Of a stretch of DNA of 64,000 nucleotides, positions 50,168 to 62,634 are shown in pieces. The position numbers and the translations under genes were made by a program. The stretch spans positions 30,248,187-30,312,186 of the forward strand of contig NW_019211458.1 of the NCBI RefSeq assembly GCF_002443255.2. The letters run 5' to 3'. Position 1 is the first letter of the stretch, and every line of letters begins with the position of its first letter. Source of the DNA: Varroa destructor (lineage: Eukaryota; Arthropoda; Arachnida; Mesostigmata; Varroidae). The notes beneath the pieces were generated by a model that searched no databases, was not told the DNA's origin, and saw only the letters and a program-made list of their open reading frames with translations.

Positions 50168-53111
50168 CAGCAAGTCCTCACCTCGTTTATGAGTAGTGAT
50201 GATGATCTATAATGACGAGTCTATTGCCGTGAATTTGCTGTTACTGTTACGTCAGGTTCTAAAATGATAACGATGAATCGATTTTCTCTAGTGAGCAGAG
50301 GGTGGATCTGAATATGGAGCTCATGGAAATGCTGTTTTTGGAGACAACACATCGATTTGCAACAAAAATAATCTCGGGGAGCTGAGGAAGACACTGTGTA
50401 GTTTTGTAATATTACGCTTGCCACTTCGGTGATTCCTGTATATAGCGGTTGCCTATCGGCGTGTGTGCTAGAGTACGTTTGTTCGATCCAATGGGGAGGG
50501 TATAGTTGTTTCATACGGCATCGAAATTCAGGTTCACTACCATGGAGCTAAAAGAACTTTTTATGGAGCTTGATTAATTTGTACCCGTTAAAATTGCCCG
50601 ACAAAATTGACGAGTGTGTTCAACGACGGCATATGAAATTTTAATAATACCATAAAATAACAATTTCTATTAAGTCAAAACTGGTTAGGATAGGATAGGT
50701 GTGAAGGCGCTTCGTTGTCCAATGTCAAATCTGTGTGATCTACTGTGCATCCGTCTGGTCAAGGTTTATTTTCAGTTAATCAGAGTAACATGCATGTGTT
50801 CGTCCTGACTAAAAGGTGTTTTTGTAAATAGCCGTGCAGATTTATATTTTCATCTGAACTGCAACACTGACAAAAACTTTCTGAACAAATGTGGAGTCTG
50901 TATAATGATTGTTGCTGTTGGTTTAATTGCAAAAACTTGAGAGCTAAAGAAAAATCAGCACGATCAGGAAATAGGGGAAAAACATCTTGGCCGATCGGCT
51001 GTGACGTATAGATGTAATTATAATGGAGCTATTTTACGAATGAAAGTTTTATGTAACGACGTCAAGGTCACCACTTCGGAGATAGACGACACTTTACAGG
51101 ATATTATTTATTCTAACTTACTGATATGTGTGTATGTGTGTGTTTACGCGCTTATATGTTTTTGGATATTTTGTGTAATAAAAACAAAGTATACGAAGTT
51201 TTATCTACGACTACTTCAAAAACGTACCGTTTACGCTTACGATTTGTATTATTGGAAGGCAAAAATTACCACAAGTTCACTAATTTGTCTTACCTTAGTG
51301 CGATGCACACGAACTAAATAGAATGAAACACGAATGAATCGAACAAGCTTTCGTTTAGACAAAAAAAAATAGGGCAATTGCAGTTAATGTTAAAGCATCC
51401 CATTAGAGTAAATAGAACCCTGCTCACCTTGAAACAGACAGCTTTCTTTCTAACGAGGCGTATGTATATGCCGTGTTTCGAAACTGAAAAAATATTGCCT
51501 ATTTTCTGTGTTGGAAGTTTCTTTAACTTACGACCTCTCTCGCACGTGTCATGCACTCGGGTCTTTTTTTTTTTTTATAATTTCTATAAATAAGAAAGGT
51601 AATTGTGTTTGTAATGTTAGAGTGAACTGGAAAATAGCGTTTGTGTTCTGTGGTTGTGAGCATGTTCACGGTATGTCTCCAAAAACAGGCTAGAATTAGC
51701 TAAATCGTTGACATTCACTGCAGAAGATTTCTTACGGCCAGTGCTGTCGAACTTCTATCTGCCGCCTCGTTAGGCGGTGTCACCGGTAGAAGTGTGTGAC
51801 AACGACAAAAAGTATGATATATGTTACATAGAATATGTAAAGTAAAAAAACAGTTGTCGTTTTTAGTATCAGCTATGACTAGCATTAGGATAAACCTCGC
51901 TGCGGAAGATCACGAAGTACTATTCTTACTGATCTCAGATTGAAATCCGAAGATATTTAACTTGATAACGAGATTCAAAAACTTTGACGAACGAGATTGC
52001 GGATTATGTATAACCAACTACTATGTAACGCAGCTTACAGAAGTGGACGTAACGGAAAGACATCTAGTCGTGCAGGCATAGTTTATGCAGATCTTAACTC
52101 TCGCACTATAATTGAAGGGAAAAATAATTGCAGAAAAAATTGCTGAGCAATAAAAATGAGACAAAGCAGAAATAAACCAAAACACACAGTACCGTATGAG
52201 GACTTTTATAAAGCTGCTATCTTCTACTTTTGTGGAAAACCGCGCGATAACACGAAGTTATTTTTGCTTGCTAATCATATATTTTTGCCAATAAGAGGAT
52301 TTACAATATGAACTGAAGAAAAGATTTAGCCAACGCCGCTGTCTTGTACAAGTACGGTATAATATTATCTTCAGGTGATCAGTTCACTCTGACCTTACTA
52401 ATAGTTTGTTCCTTTTGCAGCAGTCAACGGCGCTCGATTCGGGAAGACCGATGCATAGAGCTTGTTTTTCGATATGGGTGATATCGCTTCGTTCCTTGAC
52501 CGATTCAATCGTGCTTGATCTAGGAAAACAAATATGACACAAAACAATATTATCTTCAGGCAAAGCATGGCTTCGAGCAACACGAATCAACTGATGTAAT
52601 TTTAGTCTAATTAATAAATTGTGTAATCTTCTTAGGTGCTGCTCTTTTTTGGACCCGCAGTTTTGTACGCTAATAATGCGGAAATCACTGTTGTTAACAG
52701 AAATCAACAAACTGAACCGGACATTTAATTTCCGCAAAAGGGTACGATATGCCGATTGTAAACAAATAGCTCACTGTGTAAAAATATCATTTCTATTATA
52801 TGCATTGACGAATGATCGGTTGATTGGCCATCCCCCACAGTCTGCACCGTAACTCTGTGATTATCGGCCATCATTGTCTCTACCACGCAGTTTCCAATTG
52901 ATATGAGTTTTTACATTAACAGCTGCCCGCGATACGTGTGCTAGCAGCGCAATAGCCGTCGTAAAAACTGTCTTCAGTCTGTAATGCTATATCTATACGA
53001 TCCTATCACTTATCTATTCTATAACACATATGTATATGTGTCTGTGTGGTACCTTATTTCGTGCATCCTACCCGCGTTTTATCGATGACAAAAATTCCGA
53101 CAACGGTACAG
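50168..53111. other. Spacer between ZF8 and ZF9
   Basis: No finger exon seen. An acceptor at 52635 (AATCTTCTTAG) opens only 12 residues in phase 1. The rest is AT-rich, with no repeat of note. Confidence 0.4.
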
Positions 53112-53624
53112 GTACCGATAACGCGTCAACGTATCAAACAGTCATCCGCCGGGTGGGGCGCTTCAGTATCTCGAAGATCGAACACGACCGTGACAAGGGC
53201 AGCGATAGCAATGACAATAACAAAACAGTGAAAGAAGCGAAGCGTAGCGAGACACGGAAGGACAGCAGCAAGTCAACTTCTGCGTCGACTGCTGCTGGTG
53301 GCGACGAAGGGGCAGGACGTGACGTAGCCGCTGTAACTGCAGGGACCAGCAGCAATCAGGCCGCTAGGGACGCAGCGGTTCGCGCCAAAATCCTGGTCGC
53401 TTTACCACCTCCGGGCACAAGCGGCTCAGATGAGGACGCGGCCATCAAATTGGCGGCGGCCACAGCCGTCGACGAGCTTTTGGCGGCGTACGCAGCCGCT
53501 GCAGCCGAAGAAGAAGATCTGGAAAGTGACCTAAGCGCAAGCTCAGGCAGTGCGTCCGAAGACAAGGAAAACAATAATCCATCAAATGATGACGAAAGTC
53601 TCGACGAGTTGGCCTTTGAAGAAG
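53112..53624 (+). CDS. Acidic cassette exon preceding ZF9
   Basis: The frame is open for about 170 codons and ends at a strong donor (GAAG then GTAAGG). Phase is 1 on both sides, so inclusion or skipping preserves frame into 54244. It encodes a charged low-complexity region: a Lys/Asp/Ser-rich part (DKGSDSNDNNKTVKEAKRSE), an alanine-rich part, then a highly acidic end (EEEDLESDLSASSGSASEDK). The 3' splice site is chosen as ACGGTACAG because it gives phase 1 and sits about 28 bp after a pyrimidine-rich stretch; it is a weak site. It resembles an acidic activation or nucleosome-interaction segment, but no domain is recognised. Confidence 0.7.
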
Positions 53625-54243
53625 GTAAGGGAAAAAAGAGTACCTGATTGCCGCGGTGGTTATTTTGAATTAATTTCTTCTCAACCGGTTTTCGCTCACA
53701 GGTTTCTAGGGGCCAGAGAATTTGTCAGCATATTTTGTCTGCTAGTAGCGCGTAGTTCAAAGCAAGAAAGTTGTTCAATTCTAAAGTCCGCCGGATTCAC
53801 TTGTGATAACCTAACAGTTTCAATGGAGAGATGCAAAAATCATTCGTGATCATCTTGCACTGGAAAACCGTACAAGTTCTAAAGAACGAGACTATGGTGT
53901 TTTCAGGAGAATGGCAAAAAGTGATCGATCGAAACGGTGCATACTGAAGTTCAGTAATCTCAGTTCAATATAAATAATTGTGTTGAAATACTTGCTTTAG
54001 CTTAAAAGCCGTCCATACTTTTCAACCATTCATTACGAAAGTTATGAAAAGGTTATCCGAAGACATTTTTTGCTCCCGAGAAGAGTAACAAGGCTTGATT
54101 TTTCTGTCGATTCGAGTACTTGTGTGGAAGTATCGAATAGTTTTGACGATGACAGTGTTACCTAAATTTGTTGATTATTGAGAGTAATACCATCGCAACA
54201 ACCCAACTGATCATCAATTTCTCATAATGGATTTATTTCACAG
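53625..54243 (+). other. Intron between acidic cassette and ZF9
   Basis: It opens GTAAGG and closes TTATTTCACAG. No other coding signal is seen inside. Confidence 0.7.
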
Positions 54244-54728
54244 AGGGCGGTTGCCAAGTAGAGGAAGCTCTAGGAGCGGCACCTGCGGTTTTCATTTTGC
54301 CCCTGATCTGTGGCCACTGCAATTATCGGTCGATTTCGCAGCGGGACCTAATCAATCACATGAACACCTGCAATAATGGCAAACCATTTCCATGCAAGTA
54401 CTGCAACTACTCGTGCGGCAACAAACGCGACCTTCGGGAGCACGAAAAACTACACAAAGAGAGCAAATTCGTCTGCGACATATGTGGCAAGCTATTCCGT
54501 GATCCGATGCGTCTCGATGCCCACCGTGACGCTCATGTTGGCTCAATCACTTGCAGTTTATGCGGAATGTCATTCCCGACGCACCGTAGCTTCAACGACC
54601 ACGTCCGTTCACATCATCCGGAACGAGGCGCAACGAGTGGCCCCGCTGGCGCTGGGGCTGCCCATTCGACAACCCGCCATCATCGTGAGGGGGGCCGAAG
54701 CGCTAGTGCAGTTTCGAATAGAAGTTAA
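54244..54728 (+). CDS. ZF9: alternative terminal exon with four zinc fingers
   Basis: The acceptor GGATTTATTTCACAG is followed by AG, completing a split codon, then about 160 codons to TAA. It can join the acidic cassette at 53112 or be reached directly, since both are phase 1. Fingers in order: ICGHCNYRSISQRDLINHMN, ending in Cys (C2HC); PCKYCNYSCGNKRDLREHEK; VCDICGKLFRDPMRLDAHRD; and TCSLCGMSFPTHRSFNDHVR with H-x4-H. Inter-finger linkers are non-canonical (NNGKPF, KESKF, VGSI), unlike the TGEKP linkers of ZF5. The tail is Gly/Ala/Ser/Arg-rich. Confidence 0.92.
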
Positions 54729-57700
54729 ACAGCATCTTCCTTTTCTATTGCGAAGTATTAACTATTAAGGTTTTGTTCATAACAGGTTGAAAATGTTGAC
54801 GGAAGGCAGTACGAATTGGAAATTACAAATAGAAAGAGTCAATATGTAGGAATTTTTTTGAAGCGATACCGTTACTTGATTGACTAGATATGATGTTAGC
54901 TGCCCATTTTCGTGTAAAAAGGAAGCAAAATCGGATGTGGCCTGTAACAGCTCACGGCACTCGGAAATAGAAAACTATTTCGATAGCTACAAACATAAAC
55001 AAAAAGCCTATATAAATGACTAGGTATAAAAAGGTAATTAGTAGGACAAGCTGAAAGGCCAGAAAAGGTACTAGCGAAAAAATTCCACATTTATAGTGTC
55101 TTATTTCGAATGGACTGCTGGGCGCTGACTTAAGAACCCAAGTGTCTCAAACACGTGACAGCGTGTCACAACTTAGGTGGGCAGACGAAGATGGTTTCAG
55201 ATCTTTGTCCGTCAGCACAGCCACTTGGCATATGCTTGGTGCCGCTATTTTCGGGACCCCGAGCCTATAGTAGGCACCTGTCGAAACTCTATAGAGCTTC
55301 AGATAGTACCATAGTCAATCTGCCTGCACCGGTGTCAGTAGGCCAACGGTAGAGAGAGGTCTGATAAAATATGTTTGCGTAGCAACGTCTGAGAAGCGTG
55401 TTACGTATCACATCGTTAAGGAAGAGACATAGGGCAAAACAAAATGCCGGTTAATGTTTTCCATGATTACTTAGCGAGTATGATAACGGGACTATCCTGA
55501 GAATTCGTGCGTAGAGAGGGGTCTACCTAGCCTTGTAGAGAGGGCGTACTCATAGTATACCTCCATTAGCAGTTGCTTAAAGAGACTGGAGTTGCTTGAA
55601 GCATTATCGCAGATAATTACTTACTCCAGCATCGCGAGATCTGTTGATGGCCTGGCTTACCTCTTCACGACGTGACGGGATGGTGCGGTGACGTACATCG
55701 ACAAGTAGTTGTATTGCCACTACGACTAGTTGGAAAAAAATTGCCACAGACTAAAGACAATGCCGATATACTTGCTTCGAGTGAAGGTCAAGCCGTATCC
55801 TGTTGTAAATCAAAATGCGAGAAAGCTAAAGAGGTACTAATAAGATTAGATTGTAAAAACCTTTCCCGTTCCCCCTTTTGATGGGTCTTCATCTCGTTCT
55901 CGGAATGCTACTCAGCGAAATTGATTGCGGTGGAACGGCAGGCCTTGGCTCAGTACAGTGCGAATGTGATTGTCCTTAATAAGAGGCTACTGCCGGAAGT
56001 TGACTTTTGGGCACGAGAACCTTGTGCGCCTGCCCCAATACCGAGGGCAAGGCTGTGTCGAGCAGGTGTACACGATGGCTGTTACTGAACCACGGTACCG
56101 ACAATAAAGACGGTGACACAATTGTCGTATTCACCTCGTACAGTCAAAGATGGCTAAAGCATAAGAAGCGAAACTTCGAAACGGCAAATAGGAGGCAAAG
56201 TGCACAAAAGCCTAGATCAATTGTGCACATAAATAAAGCTGATACAAACCTATCTACTAAAGTTTAACTTTTGTCGCAAGACGGAGAACAAGACGGTGTT
56301 GTCACCGTAATAATACTGAACAGCTATAATGACAAAAATATCAAGATCTACACAATCACAAGAAAAACAATTGGGTGCAAGGACGTTACAACTATGAAAA
56401 AAGATATAATAAAAACACGAATACCACGGTGAACAAATGACTAGAACTAAAAACCAACAGGTTTTTGAAACGATACAGCTGTTTTACTAAACAATACAGC
56501 AAAAAGAACTGACCCTACTCGAACTTACCCTACCCCCTCACCTTATGGGGGGTAAAAAAAGGTGACAAAGTGCACATTTGACTTTTTTTTATTACTATTT
56601 GTGCGCATTAATCTCGCTAGTGACGATACAGCGTTATCTATTTCATAAAATAACTTACTAGTCAAACAGCCAAAGAACTACAACTTGGGCTGTCGGAATT
56701 TACTGTTATTAATATCATGATATCGAGTATAATTACTGCTATTATCGTATTGCCAATAAAAAAATCATTGCTCGCGAAGGTGATAAAGCTCAATTGACCC
56801 AGTATAATACAGCCAGAAATATTAACTTTGTAATAATAACCTCTTCTCGAGCAATCATACATAAATAGGACGAGTACTCCGCTTCTATAATACATAACAT
56901 ATTTAAACAGTTACGTTTTAATAACGACGGCCAATTTACCGGTCGCCTCTAATGTTTCATTTTATTTTGGGCTAGAAAATGAATGAGTGTTCTCTCTGGT
57001 GAACCGAACAAGTATTCTCTATTCTTTCACATGACAAAGCATGTTATTACGATATATATATATATATATATCCCACTGTTGCTATTGGTTGGGGCGTTTG
57101 CTTGACTTCTGTTCTGAAGCTTTTCCTCAGAAGCCAGAGCGAGACAGAAAAATATAGACAGAAGAACGAAAAGACGACTGGAGACAGCCCGAGAGAGACG
57201 GACAAAACGTTCGGTAGTGGTGTCTGTAAGCAGCGGCGGTATCCAAAATGACAAACAGTCAGTATTTGTCGCCAGCAGTATATATATCTATATATATACG
57301 ATCTCGAACCTTTAGCGTGGCAATACAATGGTACAACAGGTCCACAATTATTATTATGATTTCCTCTTTTCTCTGTGCTTCAGTACATGGCCAGACTAAA
57401 TTATTATATATACGTATGTACAACATGCGGATTTCCCTTATTATTAGTATAATTATTACTATATGAAGATCGCTGGACAATTCGTATGTTGTTGTTTGTG
57501 TCTACTCAGAATTTTGTCAGAAGACAGCGAAGGTTTCAGTAAAGCAATCTCTTCAGTACCATGACCCACAGCAGCTCCCTCTACGGTCAAAATAGTGAAG
57601 TTTGTTACACGGGGAGTTTCGTATGTACGGTACATAGGATAGAAAACTAAGCAGGAAGAAGAGGCAGCAAAGTTCGTATGGCGATCTGCGGTAATAGTTA

Positions 57701-59300
57701 GGGTTATTATGATTTAGAAAAACACCAACGGAATGCTTTAGTCAATGACGACGCAGAAACAACCCTATACGGTCTCAGAGCTTTTCTCCAATGCCAGAGA
57801 CAAAAAAAAGTCTCCGCCGAATAGAGATTAGTTACGACGCGGTAAGAAAGCCGTGTTTTTATTGGACGTACCCACTGCTAGCTATGACAAAACCTTAGTA
57901 TGCATTAGCTATACAGCCTATTGCTAGTAGCAAATATTAAGCTAACAGAACTAATGTAGTAAGCACACTGGGAAAAAGAACAGACGTTCACGGTGACGTG
58001 AGACAAAGAAACATATAACATGAGAAAAGTCAAGTGAAGGAATTATCCAGCTATAGGCAAGAAGCTCAGACAGAAGCAAATGCCATCGGCTGCACTGAAC
58101 TTGAATAAAAACTAAAATGGGCATAATGAATAGTGGCTTAAAGTAAAAAGCTTGTTCGCCCGTCAGATAGAATGAGACCTTTTAATCGATCTCTAGCAGC
58201 AACTGTTAAAGTCGTGATAGCAAATAAAATTCTAGTATCCATGAGCTAAATTACGTGTTACATGACGGTACTTTGTTGATGTCTGTTCAGCTAGCGGTTT
58301 CAGCACCTGCATTAACACCTTGCAGCACGCAAGATGTAAATCGGGACGTGTTCCCGCGAACGATTGCTATCAGAAAAACACGAATAATCCCTTTTCAATG
58401 ACTATCAAGACGCCTCAATATATAATAGATTCCCCGCGGCATCGATCGACAAATGTCTCCCGAACCATTCTATACTATACACAATGATGACTCTTATTAA
58501 AGCTACGAGTGCTAGTATGATTATTAATGCAGATATTGCTAATATATGCCAAAAATATAACACGCGTTGCCAGCTATTATCTGTCTACTAGGAAGTACTA
58601 TTAAATAAACAACGTAGTTGCTTAAACATGGTTCAACGTTATTTCCGACCGTGTAAGCACAATCTCTTTTCGCATGCTTTAACATCAGTGTGGGATTTCT
58701 TGCATAAGCTTTAAGGGTGGGTACAAAATTTTCCTTACGGGAACGAAATTGGGTGATGCTGTAGTATAGGTACGATGATTGAACGAATGAACGCATTACT
58801 GACCGATCGTTCTTCTTTCAGGTACGAGGCAGATTATTTGCTATGTTTGATGCTCGGTTGGATCAATGACACTGGGCTTTATGGCCATCGTTGAATACTC
58901 GCGTTAAAGCGGCACCGCTAGCTCAAAACCATCATGTGCAATAAAGAAACAGAATCGGCTCTAAACTATCTGCAACGTTTACTCCCTCTATGAAAAGTTC
59001 CAACTTTATATTTCGATTCGTCGTTTTAATGATTCCACATTTTAATGTAATGTGAGGTAAAATGTTGCTATACGGTACACTAAATGCTGGAGCTCAAACA
59101 CTATGCACATTGGACTTTTTCTTTTTTATACGATGTAATGGGAAACTATCACAGACCGGCTACGTTTATTGGTGGTCAAACCTCACGTATTAAAGTTGTC
59201 TTTCGATGAGCATCTTCCCCTACGAACATGGCTTTATTCGGTGTACAGTTTAATAAGATTTATTAAATTGGATGTTGTCTATACGGCGTCACCCTTTTAG
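54729..59300. other. Spacer between ZF9 and ZF10
   Basis: About 4.6 kb. Open frames at 55672-55881 and 56007-56267 have no recognised domain. A strong acceptor at 58821 (CGTTCTTCTTTCAG) opens only nine residues in phase 1. An (AT)n tract lies at 57052-57071. Confidence 0.4.
57052..57071. repeat. Short (AT)n microsatellite
   Basis: A 20-bp AT tract. Confidence 0.85.
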
Positions 59301-59514
59301 AAGACGACGAGAGCGGCGAAGATGAATACGAACTCGATGGAATCGTCCAGCAGGAATTCCTCGTGGGCGACCCTGACCTCATCTTGATGGGAAGTGATAA
59401 AAAGTTCACCTGTGAACTCTGCTCGTACTCAACCAATCGTAAAAGCCATTACAACGAACATATGGCTGTACATACGGGACATAAGCCTTTTGCGTGTCAG
59501 TACTGTGACTATCG
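59301..59514 (+). CDS. ZF10 first exon: acidic lead, first finger and half of the second
   Basis: The acceptor CGGCGTCACCCTTTTAG is followed by AA, completing a split codon. The lead is very acidic ((E)DDESGEDEYELDG). It continues to a finger, FTCELCSYSTNRKSHYNEHM, and to the start of a second (FACQYCDYR). A consensus donor (GTAAGT) then cuts the second finger, leaving phase 2. The remainder of that finger is in 59672-59936. Reading through gives a stop almost at once, so splicing is required for a functional finger. Confidence 0.92.
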
Positions 59515-59594
59515 GTAAGTGTTGTAGATCGGATGATGGCTGCGTAGGCCGTTCTGTGTGTTAGTTGGCTGTTTGCACAACAAACCTAATCTGA

Positions 59595-59936
<342 letters not shown>

Positions 59937-59941
59937 ACTCT

Positions 59942-59947
59942 AATAAA
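59942..59947 (+). terminator. Candidate polyadenylation signal for ZF10
   Basis: AATAAA begins only 6 bp after the ZF10 stop codon, implying a very short 3' UTR if it is used. Confidence 0.4.
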
Positions 59948-60480
59948 ATAACTATACGTAGTCAACACGTTACCCAAAAAAGAAAGCCAGCAACCGCTTC
60001 GATTCACTTTGTGTGGTACAATTTATTTTGGAAAATAGTCGCGTCATCATCTATTTATGCTATTATAGAATTCAGGTTGAAAATAATGCCGATGGTATTA
60101 TTTTGGTAAACGCGTTAATCGCTGCTAATTTAAAAACGGGATTAAAAGTTTTCTGAAATCGATACGCTGAGAGAAAATAGTCCTGTTGTGGGAGTTGCCT
60201 TCAGAGCTTTACGGTCGAACGGTTCTGAATTTCGCACTATGTCAACGTCTAAATGTACGCGGAAAATGGCAGTGTTCAATACAATAACAGTTGAAACGAC
60301 CGTATACATTCGCCTATCAATGATAGAACATCAGCAAAGAGTTCTGGTAAGTCCTTTTGGTTGCTGGCACGATAGGTGCTCGTGCAGTATGCATTCTGCA
60401 CAATATGAATATTGTGTGATTGATTACGCCGTACCGGAAAAGAACCACCTTAGAGAAATTAGATTGTGCTATATTGCTTC

Positions 60481-60483
<3 letters not shown>

Positions 60484-60541
<58 letters not shown>

Positions 60542-60550
60542 ACACACACA
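60484..60550. repeat. (AT)n-(AC)n compound microsatellite
   Basis: About 54 bp of AT repeats run into about 12 bp of AC repeats. Confidence 0.95.
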
Positions 60551-62203
60551 TAAACCTGTAGAAGAAAATTAATACCGCACCATGGGACACAACTCGATAT
60601 CTAAATCCATAAGGAGATATACATATAAGATATAGAAAATAGTAATGCTATTTTGGATTTATTGCTTTTGACAACGCGAACCGTGAAAGTAACATAAAAG
60701 CTATATCTATATACCTATTTAAAATTAAACATATATATATATATGGAAACGATGGGTTTCGTACACCCTGTTGATCTCATATTATATGAACACAGTCTTC
60801 TTAAATTACTTACAGGGATTATTATAACTACTACTGCTAGTACTATTCCAATGTAACAAAAGACCTTTTCGAGAAATAAACGTGCACAGAATATCTGCGC
60901 AAAAGCTGACGCTGAACGAATTTGTCAATGTTGGGTTTAAGCCTAGTTTTATTTTGTTTACGAGGCTTGTTTTTGTTGTTCGTAACGTGGTTTCGACACC
61001 AAAATGGTTATACGTTCTTGGCTGGTCTCTACGACGTATGAAATGTTTTATTTATGAGAGTATGAATAAAGTCTCGGTTGCAAAGATAAATTCTCCTGGT
61101 TCCCTTGCTTGTCTGCAGGCAGACACAATAGTAATGATCTCGGCCATTATGATTTATTGAAATGTAGTTTCTCCGCTTGTGACTCATCTAACAGACTGTT
61201 TACTTCCAGGTGTTGGCGACCTATGACCTATGTTCGCCCACTGTACGGCCCCCACACTCGTTCCACAATGATCTCATAGTAGCGAAGATACAAACGGTTG
61301 TTTGAACCTTCATAAGACCATGATTGGTACTAGCTCTTTCTTTCGACCTCGTTCATTTACCCTAACCTACAATCAGCTTTTTACCTACAATTAGTTTTCG
61401 ATAATCATAACGTGTTTAGGCAAGCAGCGTACGTGACGCCATATCGGCACTTTTCAATCAAAACCTCGGAATAGTGACTAGTAGGTGCCTGTGTTAAATA
61501 AAGCAGACTACGCCGAATAATTGTATCGCGTCATCAGTTGCTCGTTTTCCAGTAATCTGACTCAGTTCCGTTTCCTTCGTGTCACCTAACTAGCCAAAGC
61601 TTCGGAGCTTTACACGAACGATTACTAACAATTTGTGTCGCTCGCTGTGCCTTGGCCATGAGCAATTGAGTGCTGCTTTCACAAATCGGAAATCAGTGTG
61701 CAAAGTGTACAGTACGCCCATGCCTTTTTGTGTGCCTACCAATTGCCATTGCTTTTCTGCGAGCTAACCCCGGATCGTACGCTGACTAACATCATTAACC
61801 ATGGAAACGACAGCAGGAATAGCAGTGCCAACAAAGAGTATTCGAAGTTAAGCATGGTCGTCACTGCGGCACGACTCACAAGGCTACTGCTGTTCCTGTT
61901 TGTGCGTATCGTACGTAAGCTTATGCTTGGAATAATGGACAATTAGGTGTGATTTCAAAGTGAATGGCCTTTCTTCTGGGTGTATTCAACAGCGGCTCCT
62001 AACACGCCAATAACGAGCAATACACGATATAAAGGGCCAGTAAATGACAGCAATGTTCCCAATTGTTTTGTTTCTGATGGCACCGTCACCTGCATCGTCA
62101 ATTTAACTACTGTTGTCATGGGGTTGATTCTCGATCTGCTGTGCAATCCCGATTTGGTTCTGCCTTCATCATTTCGCTTTGTGGTGGTTCCTGATTTGCG
62201 CAG

Positions 62204-62634
62204 GGCTCAATTTGGCTGTTCTTACGCCCCTGCTCGCTGAGTTGGCGTCCAGCGATGACTTGCCAGGGCCCTCGTTCCAGAATCGCACTTGCCCGGTCTG
62301 CGGGAAAACCTTCTCCCAGATGTCTTACCTCAACTCCCACCTTTTGCTACACTCGGGCCACAAGCCATTTGTGTGTGGCCTGTGTGGTAAAGGCTTCACA
62401 CAAAAGACGAATTTACGCACACATGAACTCAAGCACTCAGGTGCCAAACGTTTCCGGTGTGAGTACTGTTTGAAGGAATTCAGCAGTAAGTACTCGCAAC
62501 AAGTTCATATTCGAATTCATACAGGTGAGAAGCCCTACGCTTGCACATATTGCGCTTATAAAACGGGCAATCCCAATGGCTTCAGAGCGCACTTCAAGAT
62601 ATGTAGCGCTAAACATGCCCGAAGAAAGGAATAG
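62204..62634 (+). CDS. ZF11: alternative terminal exon with four zinc fingers
   Basis: The acceptor GGTTCCTGATTTGCGCAG is followed by GG, completing a split codon, then about 142 codons to TAG. A short hydrophobic lead ((G)LNLAVLTPLLAELASSDD) precedes four fingers: TCPVCGKTFSQMSYLNSHLL, VCGLCGKGFTQKTNLRTHEL, RCEYCLKEFSSKYSQQVHIR and ACTYCAYKTGNPNGFRAHFK. The last ends in Cys, making it C2HC. The third and fourth are joined by TGEKP. A basic tail (AKHARRKE) follows. It is the last unit visible; more may lie beyond the right edge. Confidence 0.93.

Larger units (their letters stand above)
59937..62203. other. Spacer between ZF10 and ZF11
   Basis: This contains an (AT)n-(AC)n tract at 60484-60550 and no convincing exon. 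Short frames at 60188-60484 and 60882-61160 lack domains. Confidence 0.4.

Noticed and set aside
55672..56267. Open frames in the ZF9-ZF10 gap
   Set aside because: No fingers, no transposon domain and no phase-1 acceptor of quality directly ahead of them.
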